Assembly (NCBI GenBank): GCA_945888065.1
Contig: CAMCZU010000001.1
Location: 1-64,000 of the forward strand
Length of the DNA: 64,000 nucleotides
Direction of reading: 5' to 3'
DNA from: Rickettsia typhi
Lineage (GTDB): Bacteria > Pseudomonadota > Alphaproteobacteria > WRAU01 > Hepatincolaceae
Position 1 is the first letter of the stretch; each line of letters starts with the position of its first letter. Below the pieces are notes generated by a model, which was given only the letters and a program-made list of their open reading frames with translations, was not told the origin of the DNA and ran no database searches. Shown here in pieces: positions 20,812-29,764 of this stretch. A program made the translations under genes and the position numbers.

Positions 20812-22194
20812 CTATTTTAATTTTTTAAACATATCTTCAAGATTTCCTCCAGCACCCATATTTTTAAGTTGCTTCATCATATTCATCATTCCACCGCCAC
20901 CATTTTTAAACTGCTTAATCATTTTTGCCATTTGCTCGTATTGTTTTAGTAATTTATTAATATCTGATAGCTCTGTTCCTGAACCTTTTGCTATTCTTTT
21001 TTTACGAGAAAAATTTAAAATTTTTGGATACATTCTCTCTCTTTTAGTCATTGAATCTATAATAGCTACTTGTTTTTTAATATTTTTTTCTGCTAGGGTT
21101 GTATCACCTAATTTGTCTGCAACACCAGGAATCATAGATATTAAAGATGTTATTCCACCTAGTTTTTTCATTTGTAAAATTTGCTTTTTTAAATCATCTA
21201 AAGAAAAAATTCCTTTTTCTAAGTTTTCTTTTAATTTTTGTGCCTCAACTTCTTCAATTTCATCAAATTTTTCTACTAAGGTTAGGATATCTCCTTGAGA
21301 TAACACTCTATCTACAATTTTTTTAGCATTAAAAATTTCTAGATTATTGATTTTTTCTCCCATACCCATAAATTTTATAGGAATGTTGGTAATATATTTA
21401 CAAGATATAATAGCTCCACCTCTGCTATCTGCATCTACTTTTGAGGCAATAATTCCACTTAAAGCTACTTTTTCATTAAAGCTTTTAGCAACATCAAGTG
21501 CAATTTGACCAGAAGCAGAATCTATAACCAGTAATACTTCTTTTGGATTGATTTTTTTGTAGATTTCACCGAGTTCACTCATTAATGCTTCATCTATAGA
21601 TAGCCTACCTGCTGTATCTAAAATTACTACATCGTAGTTATTTTGTTTTGCATAAATATCTACCTCTTGTAAAATTTTAAATAAATCTGATTTATAAGAT
21701 TCATAATCATAAGTAAAAAAATCTAATCCATTAGATGTAGCTAAAGATTGCAATTGATTATAAGCTGCTGGGCGATGTAAATCTAGGCAACACATTAAAA
21801 CTTTTTTATTTTCTTTAATTTTTAAAAAATTAGCAATTTTAGCACAAGTGGTAGTTTTACCACTACCTTGTAAGCCTACCATCATATAGTAAGATAAAGC
21901 TTTTGTGTGTAATTTTGTTGATATCTCATCTTCATTTAACAAATTAAATAAGGCATCATAAACAGCTTTTGTGATTACAATTTTTGGGGAGATGCTTCTA
22001 TAAATTTCACGACCTAATAGATCTTCCTTAATTTGTTCAATTAAAGATTTTGCAACTTGTAGTGCTACATCTGCCTCTAGCAATACTAGCCTTATTTCTC
22101 TTAATACTTTCGTTAAATCTTCTTCATTAATTGAGGGATTTTTACCAATTGATGTAAAAATTTCTTGAAATCTATTTTTTAAATTATTAAACAT
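20812..22194 (-). CDS. ffh: Signal recognition particle GTPase Ffh (SRP54)
   Basis: Protein component of SRP, which targets nascent membrane proteins to FtsY. N domain 1-90, then a G domain with GLQGSGKTTTCAK, DLHRPAAYNQL, DTAGRLSIDEAL, SKVDADSRGGA and MGMGEKI. The C-terminal M domain contains RERMYPKILN and the RNA-binding helix KGSGTELSDINKLLKQY, then a Met/Gly-rich tail. At 460 residues it is normal. It is cotranscribed with ftsY upstream (99-bp gap); the 4.5S RNA gene is not visible here. Confidence 0.96.
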   Translation of the reverse strand: MFNNLKNRFQEIFTSIGKNPSINEEDLTKVLREIRLVLLEADVALQVAKSLIEQIKEDLLGREIYRSISPKIVITKAVYDALFNLLNEDEISTKLHTKALSYYMMVGLQGSGKTTTCAKIANFLKIKENKKVLMCCLDLHRPAAYNQLQSLATSNGLDFFTYDYESYKSDLFKILQEVDIYAKQNNYDVVILDTAGRLSIDEALMSELGEIYKKINPKEVLLVIDSASGQIALDVAKSFNEKVALSGIIASKVDADSRGGAIISCKYITNIPIKFMGMGEKINNLEIFNAKKIVDRVLSQGDILTLVEKFDEIEEVEAQKLKENLEKGIFSLDDLKKQILQMKKLGGITSLISMIPGVADKLGDTTLAEKNIKKQVAIIDSMTKRERMYPKILNFSRKKRIAKGSGTELSDINKLLKQYEQMAKMIKQFKNGGGGMMNMMKQLKNMGAGGNLEDMFKKLK

Positions 22195-22293
22195 TATTTT
22201 AATATTTTGGTTACTTATTTTTTTTAATTTGAGTATATATAATAAAAATTAATATTAACATTAAATATAGGGCATTCATATAATCATTTATTG

Positions 22294-23592
22294 TCATTTT
22301 TTAGATTTAAAAAATCCAAACAAGGATTTTTCTTTGTTTGCTTGTTGTATCAATTGAGATTTTTGGTTGTTATCTTGTTGATTATCATCTTGTGATTGTT
22401 GATACTCTTGTGGTTGTGATTGTGCTATATTAACATTACTTAAATTAGCTATATTTGATTGATTATTATCTTTCATAGCTTTAATAGCATCATCTTTGTT
22501 ATACAAAGAATCATCTTTATATTCATTTAAAATATCATTTAGTTCATTTTTATCTAATTTTTTTATAAAAGAGTCTAAATCATTATCATCATAGGTTGAA
22601 GATAATAAATCTTCTACTTCTTTTTTATGTTTTTTTAAAGTATTAGCCAGATTCTCTTGTTTTTTTTGAATATCTAAATTTAAACTATCTTTAACAGCAT
22701 TATAATTGGCATCTAAATTTAATTTAAACCCGCTATGATGTGGTTCTTTATTTACTAAAGATAGCAAATAACTATCTAAATTAAATTTTTCATAATCAGT
22801 TTCGCTCTCTCCTGTTCCTACAAAATATATAGGAGCCAAAAGATTTTTCATAATATTAATTAACACTCCACCTTTTGCTTGGGAGTCCATTTTTGTAATT
22901 ATAATACCAGTAATATCTATAACTTTATTAAAAGATTTAGCTTGTTCTACTGCAGATTGACCTATGGTAGCATCTACTACAAATATTGTTTGATGAGGAG
23001 CTGAAAGAAAATATTTTTTTAAAGATTTATCAATTTTTTGCAATTCATTCATTAAATCTACATTATTTTCTTGCCTACCTGCTGTGTCTATAATTAAGAC
23101 ATCATATTTATTTATAGTGGCATATTCTAAAGATTTATAAGCTAAAGCTGAAGGATCTTTTGTTTCATCTTCAAACATATCTACTTGCAACTTTTGTGCC
23201 CAAATGTTTAATTGTTCTTTTGCACCTGCTCTAAATGTATCACAAGGAGCAAGTAAAACTTTATATCCACCTTGTTTTAACATATAAGATAATTTTGCAA
23301 TAGAGGTTGTTTTACCAGATCCATTTGTGCCTACCATAGTTATTACAAAAGGTTTTTTATCTATTACAATACTATTTTTTACAAAAAAAGGAGAGAGATC
23401 TTCTTTTAAAATTTCAAAAATTTGTTTTTTTAACTCTCCTATAGATACCTCTTTAGAAAAAGAAGTTTTTTTTAAACGATTCATAACAAACATAGTAGAT
23501 CGCACACCTACATCAGCTTTAATTAAATCTTCTTCAATTTGTTCTAACAATGTATCATCTAAAACTTTTTTAGAAGCAAACAAACGTAGCAT
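22294..23592 (-). CDS. ftsY: SRP receptor FtsY with acidic region moved to the C-terminus
   Basis: SRP receptor GTPase. Its NG core is standard: GTNGSGKT (88-95), DTFRAGA (118-124), DTAGR (169-173), TKMD (233-236) and FVGTGE (257-262). The usual N-terminal acidic A domain is missing; the N domain begins within a few residues of the start. Instead there is a C-terminal extension of about 150 residues (282-432). It is Asp/Glu-rich, then Gln/Asn-rich (about 375-420), and ends in EKSLFGFFKSKK, which resembles the amphipathic membrane-targeting motif normally at the N-terminus of FtsY. The ribosome binding site AAGGAA precedes ATG 23592. The gene lies between mtaB and ffh. Confidence 0.92.
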   Translation of the reverse strand: MLRLFASKKVLDDTLLEQIEEDLIKADVGVRSTMFVMNRLKKTSFSKEVSIGELKKQIFEILKEDLSPFFVKNSIVIDKKPFVITMVGTNGSGKTTSIAKLSYMLKQGGYKVLLAPCDTFRAGAKEQLNIWAQKLQVDMFEDETKDPSALAYKSLEYATINKYDVLIIDTAGRQENNVDLMNELQKIDKSLKKYFLSAPHQTIFVVDATIGQSAVEQAKSFNKVIDITGIIITKMDSQAKGGVLINIMKNLLAPIYFVGTGESETDYEKFNLDSYLLSLVNKEPHHSGFKLNLDANYNAVKDSLNLDIQKKQENLANTLKKHKKEVEDLLSSTYDDNDLDSFIKKLDKNELNDILNEYKDDSLYNKDDAIKAMKDNNQSNIANLSNVNIAQSQPQEYQQSQDDNQQDNNQKSQLIQQANKEKSLFGFFKSKK

Positions 23593-23641
23593 TTATAATA
23601 TTCCTTATATTCCTTATATTTATTATATTTTAATCATCATC

Positions 23642-24943
23642 TTAAATTTTAGCAATTAAAGATTTTTGGTTATAATCTATAACTTTTGCTATTACAATAC
23701 TTCCCTTTGGAACTTTATTTCCTATAATTTCACTTAGGCAGTAATCTTGGCTATAACCCATATTATTAGATTCAACAAGAACCTCTATGTAGGTATTTAA
23801 TTTACTTTTAAATAATTCTAATTTTAAATTTTCACTTAAGGTATACATTACTTGAGTTCGTCTTTTAAGTTCATTGCTATCTATATTTTTCATATTATAT
23901 GCTGGGGTTCCTTCCCTTGGAGAGTATGGAAAAATATGTAAAAATGATAATTTTGCTTGTTGTATTGATTGCAAGGTATCTAAGAATTGACTTTCTGATT
24001 CTCTGGGAAATCCACAAATAAAATCCGCTCCTAACAAAACCTTTGGATTAGCTGTTTTTATATCATCAATCCATTGCAATGCACTTTCTTTGCTATGCCT
24101 TCTTCCCATATTTTTTAAAACAGAATTATTAAAAGATTGTAAAGATAAATGCAAATGAGGCATAAATTTTTCTTCATTTTTTAATAAATCTAAAATATTG
24201 TTATCAACAACCGCAGGATCTAATGAACTAAGGCGAAGACGTGCTAAATTTTTTACTTCATATAAAATTTGCTTACACAACTTACCTATCTGTGATTCTT
24301 CATCATTAAATACATTGCGATTATAAGAAGAAATATCAACACCTGTTAGCACAACTTCATTATGCCCAAAGTTAACCGCTTTTTGAATTTGTTCAATAAT
24401 ATGGCTAAAGGGCAATGAAACAGACCCACCTCTTGCCTTATTTATAATACAAAAACTACATTTATGATCACAACCCTGTTGAATTTGAATAAAAGCTCTA
24501 GTTTTATTTTCAAAACCATCAATTTGAGGAATGCTATTACTATCAACTTTAAAAATATTCTTATCATCATCATTAATAACAATTTTTTCATCACTAAGCA
24601 TAGCTTCTATAGAAAATTTATGATTATTACCAATTACTTTATCTACCTCTGGCATTTGAGCAAATTTTTTATGATCAATTTGTGCCCCACATCCTGTAAT
24701 AATAATTTTAGCACTTGGATTGTTTTTTTTTAATTTTCTAACAAGTTGCATAGATTGCCTGTTTGCTTGATTTGTCACCGTGCAAGTATTTACAATAATT
24801 GTATTTTTCATACCACTCGCATTTACTTGTTTTTTTAATAGCTCTGCTTCAAAAAAATTTAATCTACAACCCAGTGCAAATACCTGATTATTGTTATCAA
24901 GATTAATTTGGTTTTGTGTATTATTATTAAATTTATCACTCAA
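23642..24943 (-). CDS. mtaB: tRNA t6A37 methylthiotransferase MtaB
   Basis: Radical-SAM enzyme that converts t6A37 to ms2t6A37 in ANN-decoding tRNAs. The N-terminal UPF0004 domain holds three cluster cysteines (Cys26, Cys54, Cys85) and the radical SAM motif is CDHKCSFC (Cys158, Cys162, Cys165). LTGVDISSY, RLSSLDP, HLSLQSFNNSVLKNMGRRH and GADFICGFPRE are typical of MtaB. The apparent start is TTG 24943 with an AGGAT-like ribosome binding site; the first 20 residues are Asn/Gln-rich and unconserved. It sits upstream of ftsY, as in many alphaproteobacteria. Confidence 0.92.
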   Translation of the reverse strand: MSDKFNNNTQNQINLDNNNQVFALGCRLNFFEAELLKKQVNASGMKNTIIVNTCTVTNQANRQSMQLVRKLKKNNPSAKIIITGCGAQIDHKKFAQMPEVDKVIGNNHKFSIEAMLSDEKIVINDDDKNIFKVDSNSIPQIDGFENKTRAFIQIQQGCDHKCSFCIINKARGGSVSLPFSHIIEQIQKAVNFGHNEVVLTGVDISSYNRNVFNDEESQIGKLCKQILYEVKNLARLRLSSLDPAVVDNNILDLLKNEEKFMPHLHLSLQSFNNSVLKNMGRRHSKESALQWIDDIKTANPKVLLGADFICGFPRESESQFLDTLQSIQQAKLSFLHIFPYSPREGTPAYNMKNIDSNELKRRTQVMYTLSENLKLELFKSKLNTYIEVLVESNNMGYSQDYCLSEIIGNKVPKGSIVIAKVIDYNQKSLIAKI

Positions 24944-24990
24944 AATTACAAAAATCCTAAAACTATTAGCTGATTTATACTTATTTTGTT

Positions 24991-25077
24991 TGGTGCCCCC
25001 GGGGAGAATCGAACTCCCACTTCTTTACAGAAAATAGATTTTGAGTCTACCGCGTCTACCAATTCCACCACAGGGGC
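24991..25077 (-). tRNA. tRNA-Leu (anticodon CAA)
   Basis: Folds as an 87-nt tRNA with encoded CCA. Acceptor stem GCCCCTG pairs with CGGGGGC. The anticodon stem GTAGA/TCTAT encloses loop CTCAAAA, giving anticodon CAA (reads UUG). The long variable arm is typical of tRNA-Leu, and the T arm contains GTTCGATTC. Confidence 0.95.
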
Positions 25078-25217
25078 TAATATTAGCAAAAATATTCTTA
25101 CAAATTATAATCTTATTGTATATGTTTTACAAATAAATTTAAAAAAATATACAATAAAAAAAAATTAAGATACAATAATTAAGTTTATAAATAATAATAA
25201 TATACTTGCTTTTAAAT

Positions 25218-25892
25218 ATGTTTTTTAAATTTTTACTTGTTTTTTTGTTTTTAGGATTACAAAATATTTATGCAGAAGAAGATTCACAAATTATTTATGC
25301 TCCACAACTTGCAATTACAGAACAAGATATAGAAAATGCACTAAATTATATATCAAAAGCTTATGTAAATTTAACTTTTACATATAATAGTGGAGCTAAC
25401 AACAACACTTTAGGATCTGAATTTTTTGCTACCAATGAATATATTTATGCAAAAGGTGAACTTAATATTAATCAAGATTCTAGTATTTCTTATATGCAAT
25501 TAGATCCTAAAATACTAATTTATGGTGATATGCGTTATTATAGTTTTAATATAGCTGGATCTTATATATTTTATGATAATACCCCTTATATGTTTTTAGG
25601 GCTTGGTATTACAAGCCCTTTATTTAGTGTGTCTTATCAAAAACAATACGAAACAAGTTATGATAGATTTTATGTGTATTCTCAAAGAAATTTATTTATA
25701 ATTAATAAAATTGTTTATGTTTCTTTTGTTGGAAAACTTGATTATATTTACCAAAATAAATATGTTAAAGTGAACCCTGCAATTTATGTAAATTTTAATC
25801 AACACTCTGTTGGATTTGAATATACATACTCTAATCTTTATTTTAATAACTCTAAAAATCTTTTTTCTTTGGTATATAAAATATCTTTATAA
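25218..25892 (+). CDS. Secreted protein, possible small outer membrane barrel
   Basis: A 224-residue protein with a clear signal peptide (MFFKFLLVFLFLGLQNIYAEE). I take ATG 25218; the longer open frame begins with a TTG at 25206 and only adds four residues. The mature part is rich in Tyr, Phe, Asn and Ser with alternating hydrophobic residues and ends FSLVYKISL, consistent with amphipathic strands of a beta-barrel, though the last residue is Leu, not Phe. I do not recognise a family. It converges on the carbonic anhydrase gene with a 10-bp gap and is preceded by tRNA-Leu on the other strand. Confidence 0.55.
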   Translation: MFFKFLLVFLFLGLQNIYAEEDSQIIYAPQLAITEQDIENALNYISKAYVNLTFTYNSGANNNTLGSEFFATNEYIYAKGELNINQDSSISYMQLDPKILIYGDMRYYSFNIAGSYIFYDNTPYMFLGLGITSPLFSVSYQKQYETSYDRFYVYSQRNLFIINKIVYVSFVGKLDYIYQNKYVKVNPAIYVNFNQHSVGFEYTYSNLYFNNSKNLFSLVYKISL

Positions 25893-25902
25893 TTTTTTTA
25901 AG

Positions 25903-26532
25903 TTATTCTTGTTTTATAAATTCATTTGTATCATTGCTTAATGAATAAAGGGAACCATCTTTAATATCAAAATACCATCCATATAAACTCAAGGTATTAT
26001 TTTCAACATTTGTTTTAATAAATGGAAATGTTAAAAGATTTTTCATTGACCCTTTTATTGATTCTAATTCACAATGTTTACATACCTCTTGATGTTCTAA
26101 TAAATTAGGTATGCTATCTTTTAAATGAGAAGAAATATTAATCCATCCCTGCACAAAATTTAAACCAATAAAATCATCTTTAAATGATTTTACCAATGCT
26201 TCAATTCCACCACAATTGCTATGACCTAAAATAATTATATTTTCAACATTTAACACATTTACAGCAAATTCAAGCGCAGCAGATGTGCCGTGTTTAGAAT
26301 CCCATTTTGGTTCAAAAGGAGGAACTAAATTAGCAATATTACGAACCACAAAGATGTCTCCAGGATCACTATTAGTTAAAATAGCAGGATCAACCCTAGA
26401 ATCACAACAACTAATTATTAATGTTTTTGGATTTTGCTTATATTCTAATTTTTTATATAAGGTATCACTAATATCATAATATTTTTTTTTAAATAAGCTA
26501 TAACCTTCTAAAAGTTTTTTTATATCTGCCAT
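25903..26532 (-). CDS. Beta-class carbonic anhydrase
   Basis: Interconverts CO2 and bicarbonate, supplying bicarbonate for carboxylases such as acetyl-CoA carboxylase (accD lies at 35.1 kb). Zinc ligands Cys42, His105 and Cys108 and the Asp44-Arg46 dyad are present in SCCDSRVDP and GHSNCGG. At 209 residues it is a standard length. It follows the multicopper oxidase gene with a 17-bp gap, so the two are probably cotranscribed; no functional link between them is obvious. Confidence 0.93.
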   Translation of the reverse strand: MADIKKLLEGYSLFKKKYYDISDTLYKKLEYKQNPKTLIISCCDSRVDPAILTNSDPGDIFVVRNIANLVPPFEPKWDSKHGTSAALEFAVNVLNVENIIILGHSNCGGIEALVKSFKDDFIGLNFVQGWINISSHLKDSIPNLLEHQEVCKHCELESIKGSMKNLLTFPFIKTNVENNTLSLYGWYFDIKDGSLYSLSNDTNEFIKQE

Positions 26533-26549
26533 TACTTGTAAAATTTACC

Positions 26550-27941
26550 TTATTTTTCTACATTAATTGTTATCATCATTCCACTTATCATATGAAATAA
26601 ATTATGGCAATGCAACAGCCACTTTCCATTTTCATCTGCAACAAACTCCATTTGCAAACTTTCCATATGATCTAAATTAAAAGTATGCTTAATTAATACA
26701 TTTGGATTATTAACAACTTTAAAAAAATATCCGTGCAAATGTATAGGATGTGGCATATGTGTATGATTTGTAATAGTAATTTTAACTTTATCACCTGCTT
26801 TAATATTAAGATTATCTATAGCTTTTTTATTTTGAGTAATAGACCAATTATAATCTTTATGATTACCTTTTAAGCTTAATTTATATTCTTGCATATTGCT
26901 AAATTTATCAAAATTAAGCCATTCATAATTAATAGATTGCAAATATTTATAAGGTTGCTCTTGAGAGTAATTATTATAATCATAATTAGTTAACTTTATT
27001 AACTTACCTTTTCCAACAATTACCCTAGAGTATTTATTAGTTCCTAACATAAAAGCTATTAATTCATAGGACTTATTATTAGGCACATTTAAAATTATAT
27101 CATATGTTTCACCCATTGCTACTCTTAGAGTTTTTAATTTTTTAGGTTTTACATCAATGCCATCACTTGCTATTACTTCAATTTCTCCACCTGAGTATAC
27201 AAAATTTATATACCCATCTACATAAGCATTTACAATCCTTAATTTAATTTTATTATGTTGAATGTTTTTAAATTCAACATAATCAGGCTTACCATTAATT
27301 AAGTAATTTGCATATATAATATCTGAATAATGATTTTTCATATTCATAGATTGCATATTATCTTGCTTATTATCTTGCATTTGCATATGATGATGACTAT
27401 GTTGATTTTCATTACTATGTGTTGTAGCTTTAGGCATTAGAGAATTTACAATCTCAAGGGGAGATTTATCAATTTCACCAGAATATATTAACAAATTATC
27501 TTCTTCTTGATTTTCTTTAGCATCTTTATCTTTAAAAATTATTCCACCATAAATACCCTGAGATTCTTCTAAGCCGTGTGCGTGATACCAGTATGTTCCA
27601 ACTTGCTTTACTTGATATTTATAAGTAAAAGAACTATGAGGCTTAATAGCTACCATATTTACATTAGCTACTCCATCCATATTATTTGGCAATAACACTC
27701 CGTGCCAATGAATTGTTGTGCTTATATCTGTATTATTTTTAACCTTAATAATTAAAATATCATCTTTATTTGCTTTAATTATTGGGGCAAAATCTAATCC
27801 ATTGATTTTATATTGAGTTATTTTGTTATTATTAATAGTTTTAACAACAGGACTAACCTCTAAATTGTATGTAATTTCTTTTTGACCTTGCGAATTAATA
27901 TTCACAAAAAATAAGTTAAACATATAACTAAGAAATAACAT
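26550..27941 (-). CDS. Multicopper oxidase (CopA/CueO-like) with Met/His-rich insert
   Basis: Periplasmic copper oxidase, probably oxidising Cu(I) to protect the envelope. A hydrophobic N-terminus (1-18) suits a signal peptide. The four copper-binding motifs are HWHG (78-81), YWYHAHG (117-123), HPIHLHGYFF and the C-terminal HCHNLFHMISGMM, which supplies the type 1 Cys, His and Met ligands. Residues 174-205 form a Met/His-rich loop like the copper-handling inserts of CueO and PcoA. At 463 residues it is slightly shorter than CueO. It lies between obg and the carbonic anhydrase. Laccase-like activity on other substrates cannot be excluded. Confidence 0.88.
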   Translation of the reverse strand: MLFLSYMFNLFFVNINSQGQKEITYNLEVSPVVKTINNNKITQYKINGLDFAPIIKANKDDILIIKVKNNTDISTTIHWHGVLLPNNMDGVANVNMVAIKPHSSFTYKYQVKQVGTYWYHAHGLEESQGIYGGIIFKDKDAKENQEEDNLLIYSGEIDKSPLEIVNSLMPKATTHSNENQHSHHHMQMQDNKQDNMQSMNMKNHYSDIIYANYLINGKPDYVEFKNIQHNKIKLRIVNAYVDGYINFVYSGGEIEVIASDGIDVKPKKLKTLRVAMGETYDIILNVPNNKSYELIAFMLGTNKYSRVIVGKGKLIKLTNYDYNNYSQEQPYKYLQSINYEWLNFDKFSNMQEYKLSLKGNHKDYNWSITQNKKAIDNLNIKAGDKVKITITNHTHMPHPIHLHGYFFKVVNNPNVLIKHTFNLDHMESLQMEFVADENGKWLLHCHNLFHMISGMMITINVEK

Positions 27942-27957
27942 TTATATATCCTTTTTG

Positions 27958-28989
27958 TTAAATTGGAGACCACTGCTTTTTTATATTATCATTTTCATCT
28001 AACAAAGTATATTCTTTATATAAATATTCAACCAAATCTTTTATTCCTTGCTGATTAATATTAGAAATGCATAAAATATTTGACTTTAATTTTGCTTTTT
28101 TAATTTTATTTAATTGATTTACTTTAGTTTGTTCATCTAGCAAATCTATTTTACTTAACACAATCAATTGCTTTATATTAGATAAATCTTGTTCATATTG
28201 TGCTAATTCATTGTTAATAATTTTAATATTTTCTACAAAATTAGGGTTGCTAATATCTACTACATGTAAAAAAGATTTGCATCGCTTAATATGAGACAAA
28301 AATCTACTTCCCAAACCAACTCCATCTGATGCACCCTCAATAAGACCTGGCATATCTGCTAAAATAATTTGCTTATCATAAATTTCTAAAACTCCTAAAT
28401 TAGGATGAAGAGTTGTAAAAGCATAATTAGCAGACTTTACATTAGCATTAGTAAGCACATTAATTAAACTAGATTTTCCTGCATTTGGCAAACCTATAAT
28501 CCCAAAATCTGCTATCATTTCTAACTCTAGCCAAACCCATAACTCTTGACCTTCAATACCAGGCTGTGCAAACCTTGGAGCCCTATTTGTAGAAGATTTA
28601 AAACTAGCATTTCCTCTTCCACCCATTCCACCTTTTAAAAATAACACTCTTTCTTTATCAAAAGCAAAATCATAAATAACCTCAGATTTATCTTCATTAT
28701 AAACTTTAGTTCCCACAGGAACTTTGATAATTAAATCTTCAGATCGCTTCCCGTGACGATCTTTACCCTTGCCACCTTCACCACTTTTTACTACAAAATG
28801 TTGCTTGTATCTAAAATCAATCAAGGTATTTAAAGAATTTGTAGCCTCAATGTATAAATCTCCACCATCTCCACCATCTCCACCATTTGGACCACCATAC
28901 TCAATAAATTTTTCTCTTCTAAATGCTACTGCACCCTTACCACCATTACCCGATTTAATGTATATTTTAGCTGAATCTAAAAATCTCAA
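27958..28989 (-). CDS. obg: GTPase Obg (ribosome assembly)
   Basis: Essential GTPase for 50S assembly. The glycine-rich Obg fold contains SGNGGKGAVAFRREKF and GGPNGGDGGDGGD; the G domain has GLPNAGKSSL, the TTLHPNLG switch and ADMPGLIEGA. I start it at TTG 28989 because conserved Obg sequence begins there (LRFLDSAK) and an AGGTGA lies just upstream; the longer frame begins with a GTG inside a terminator hairpin. That gives 343 residues, normal for the family. It follows rplU-rpmA, the conserved order, but behind a terminator. Confidence 0.94.
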   Translation of the reverse strand: MRFLDSAKIYIKSGNGGKGAVAFRREKFIEYGGPNGGDGGDGGDLYIEATNSLNTLIDFRYKQHFVVKSGEGGKGKDRHGKRSEDLIIKVPVGTKVYNEDKSEVIYDFAFDKERVLFLKGGMGGRGNASFKSSTNRAPRFAQPGIEGQELWVWLELEMIADFGIIGLPNAGKSSLINVLTNANVKSANYAFTTLHPNLGVLEIYDKQIILADMPGLIEGASDGVGLGSRFLSHIKRCKSFLHVVDISNPNFVENIKIINNELAQYEQDLSNIKQLIVLSKIDLLDEQTKVNQLNKIKKAKLKSNILCISNINQQGIKDLVEYLYKEYTLLDENDNIKKQWSPI

Positions 28990-29009
28990 CACATCACCTA
29001 TTAAAAACA

Positions 29010-29047
29010 AAAAAGTAATCACACATAAATATATATGATTACTTTTT
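29010..29047 (-). terminator. Terminator between rpmA and obg
   Basis: Perfect 12-bp stem (29010-29021 with 29036-29047) followed on the minus strand by TTGTTTTTAA. It separates rpmA from obg and ends about 20 bp before the obg start, so some transcription of obg must read through it or begin elsewhere. Confidence 0.75.
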
Positions 29048-29080
29048 ATAATTTACCAAAAAATATTATATAAGTATATT

Positions 29081-29332
29081 TTACACACTAAGAATATTTA
29101 CTATTTTTCTTCCGTGTAATTCAGAAAAATAAACCTGACCATTTTCTAATGCAAACAAAGTATGATCCCTTCCCATTCCAACATTTTTACCTGGGTGAAA
29201 TTTAGTTCCCCTTTGTCTCATTATTATATTGCCAGTTATAACTTTTTCACCACCAAATTTTTTAAAACCTAACCTTCTACCTGCGGAATCTCTTCCATTC
29301 CTAGAGCTACCACCTGCTTTTTTATGAGCCAT
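29081..29332 (-). CDS. rpmA: 50S ribosomal protein L27
   Basis: The N-terminus [20 protein letters not shown] and the continuation [11 protein letters not shown] and [20 protein letters not shown] are unmistakable for L27. At 83 residues it is normal. It follows rplU by nine bases. Confidence 0.97.
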   Translation of the reverse strand: MAHKKAGGSSRNGRDSAGRRLGFKKFGGEKVITGNIIMRQRGTKFHPGKNVGMGRDHTLFALENGQVYFSELHGRKIVNILSV

Positions 29333-29341
29333 TTTTTCCTC

Positions 29342-29650
29342 TTATTTTATATCTGTAATTTCAATTTTTGTAATATATTGTCTGTGTCCGTTTTTTCTTT
29401 GTGAATGCTTACGTCTTCTTTTTTTAAATACAATTAACTTTGTGTCTCTTTTTTGTTCAATTACCTTAGCAACCACAGATCTATCTAAAACTAATGGTTG
29501 TCCTAAAATAACTTTTTCTCCATCTATTACAGATAATACATCTGTAATATGCACCTCAGAACCAACTTCAGAATCTAGTTTGTTTACTCTTATTACATCA
29601 CCTTTTTTTACAATATGCTGTAATCCACCAATTTTTATTACTGCTAACAT
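29342..29650 (-). CDS. rplU: 50S ribosomal protein L21
   Basis: The 102-residue protein begins MLAVIKIGGLQHIVKKGD and contains GQPLVL and the RNA-binding KRRRKHSQRKNGHRQ near its C-terminus, all typical of L21. First gene of rplU-rpmA, preceded by the promoter at 29700-29728. Confidence 0.97.
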   Translation of the reverse strand: MLAVIKIGGLQHIVKKGDVIRVNKLDSEVGSEVHITDVLSVIDGEKVILGQPLVLDRSVVAKVIEQKRDTKLIVFKKRRRKHSQRKNGHRQYITKIEITDIK

Positions 29651-29699
29651 TTTAATTTTTTCCTTTTTTAGCTATAAAATTTATATCATTTTTTAAAAA

Positions 29700-29728
29700 A
29701 ATATAAACTAATCAATATATTTTATCAA
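29700..29728 (-). promoter_or_regulatory. Sigma-70-type promoter of rplU-rpmA
   Basis: Minus-strand TTGATA (29723-29728), 17-bp spacer, TATATT (29700-29705), about 50 bp upstream of rplU. Confidence 0.5.
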
Positions 29729-29729
29729 T

Positions 29730-29757
29730 AAAAATTATTTAATCAATAATAATTTTT
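29730..29757 (-). terminator. Weak AT-only hairpin after the lipoprotein genes
   Basis: 10-bp inverted repeat (29730-29739 with 29748-29757) made only of A and T, just past the stop at 29765 and right before the rplU promoter. It is in a terminator position but weak. Confidence 0.4.
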
Positions 29758-29764
29758 ACATTTT

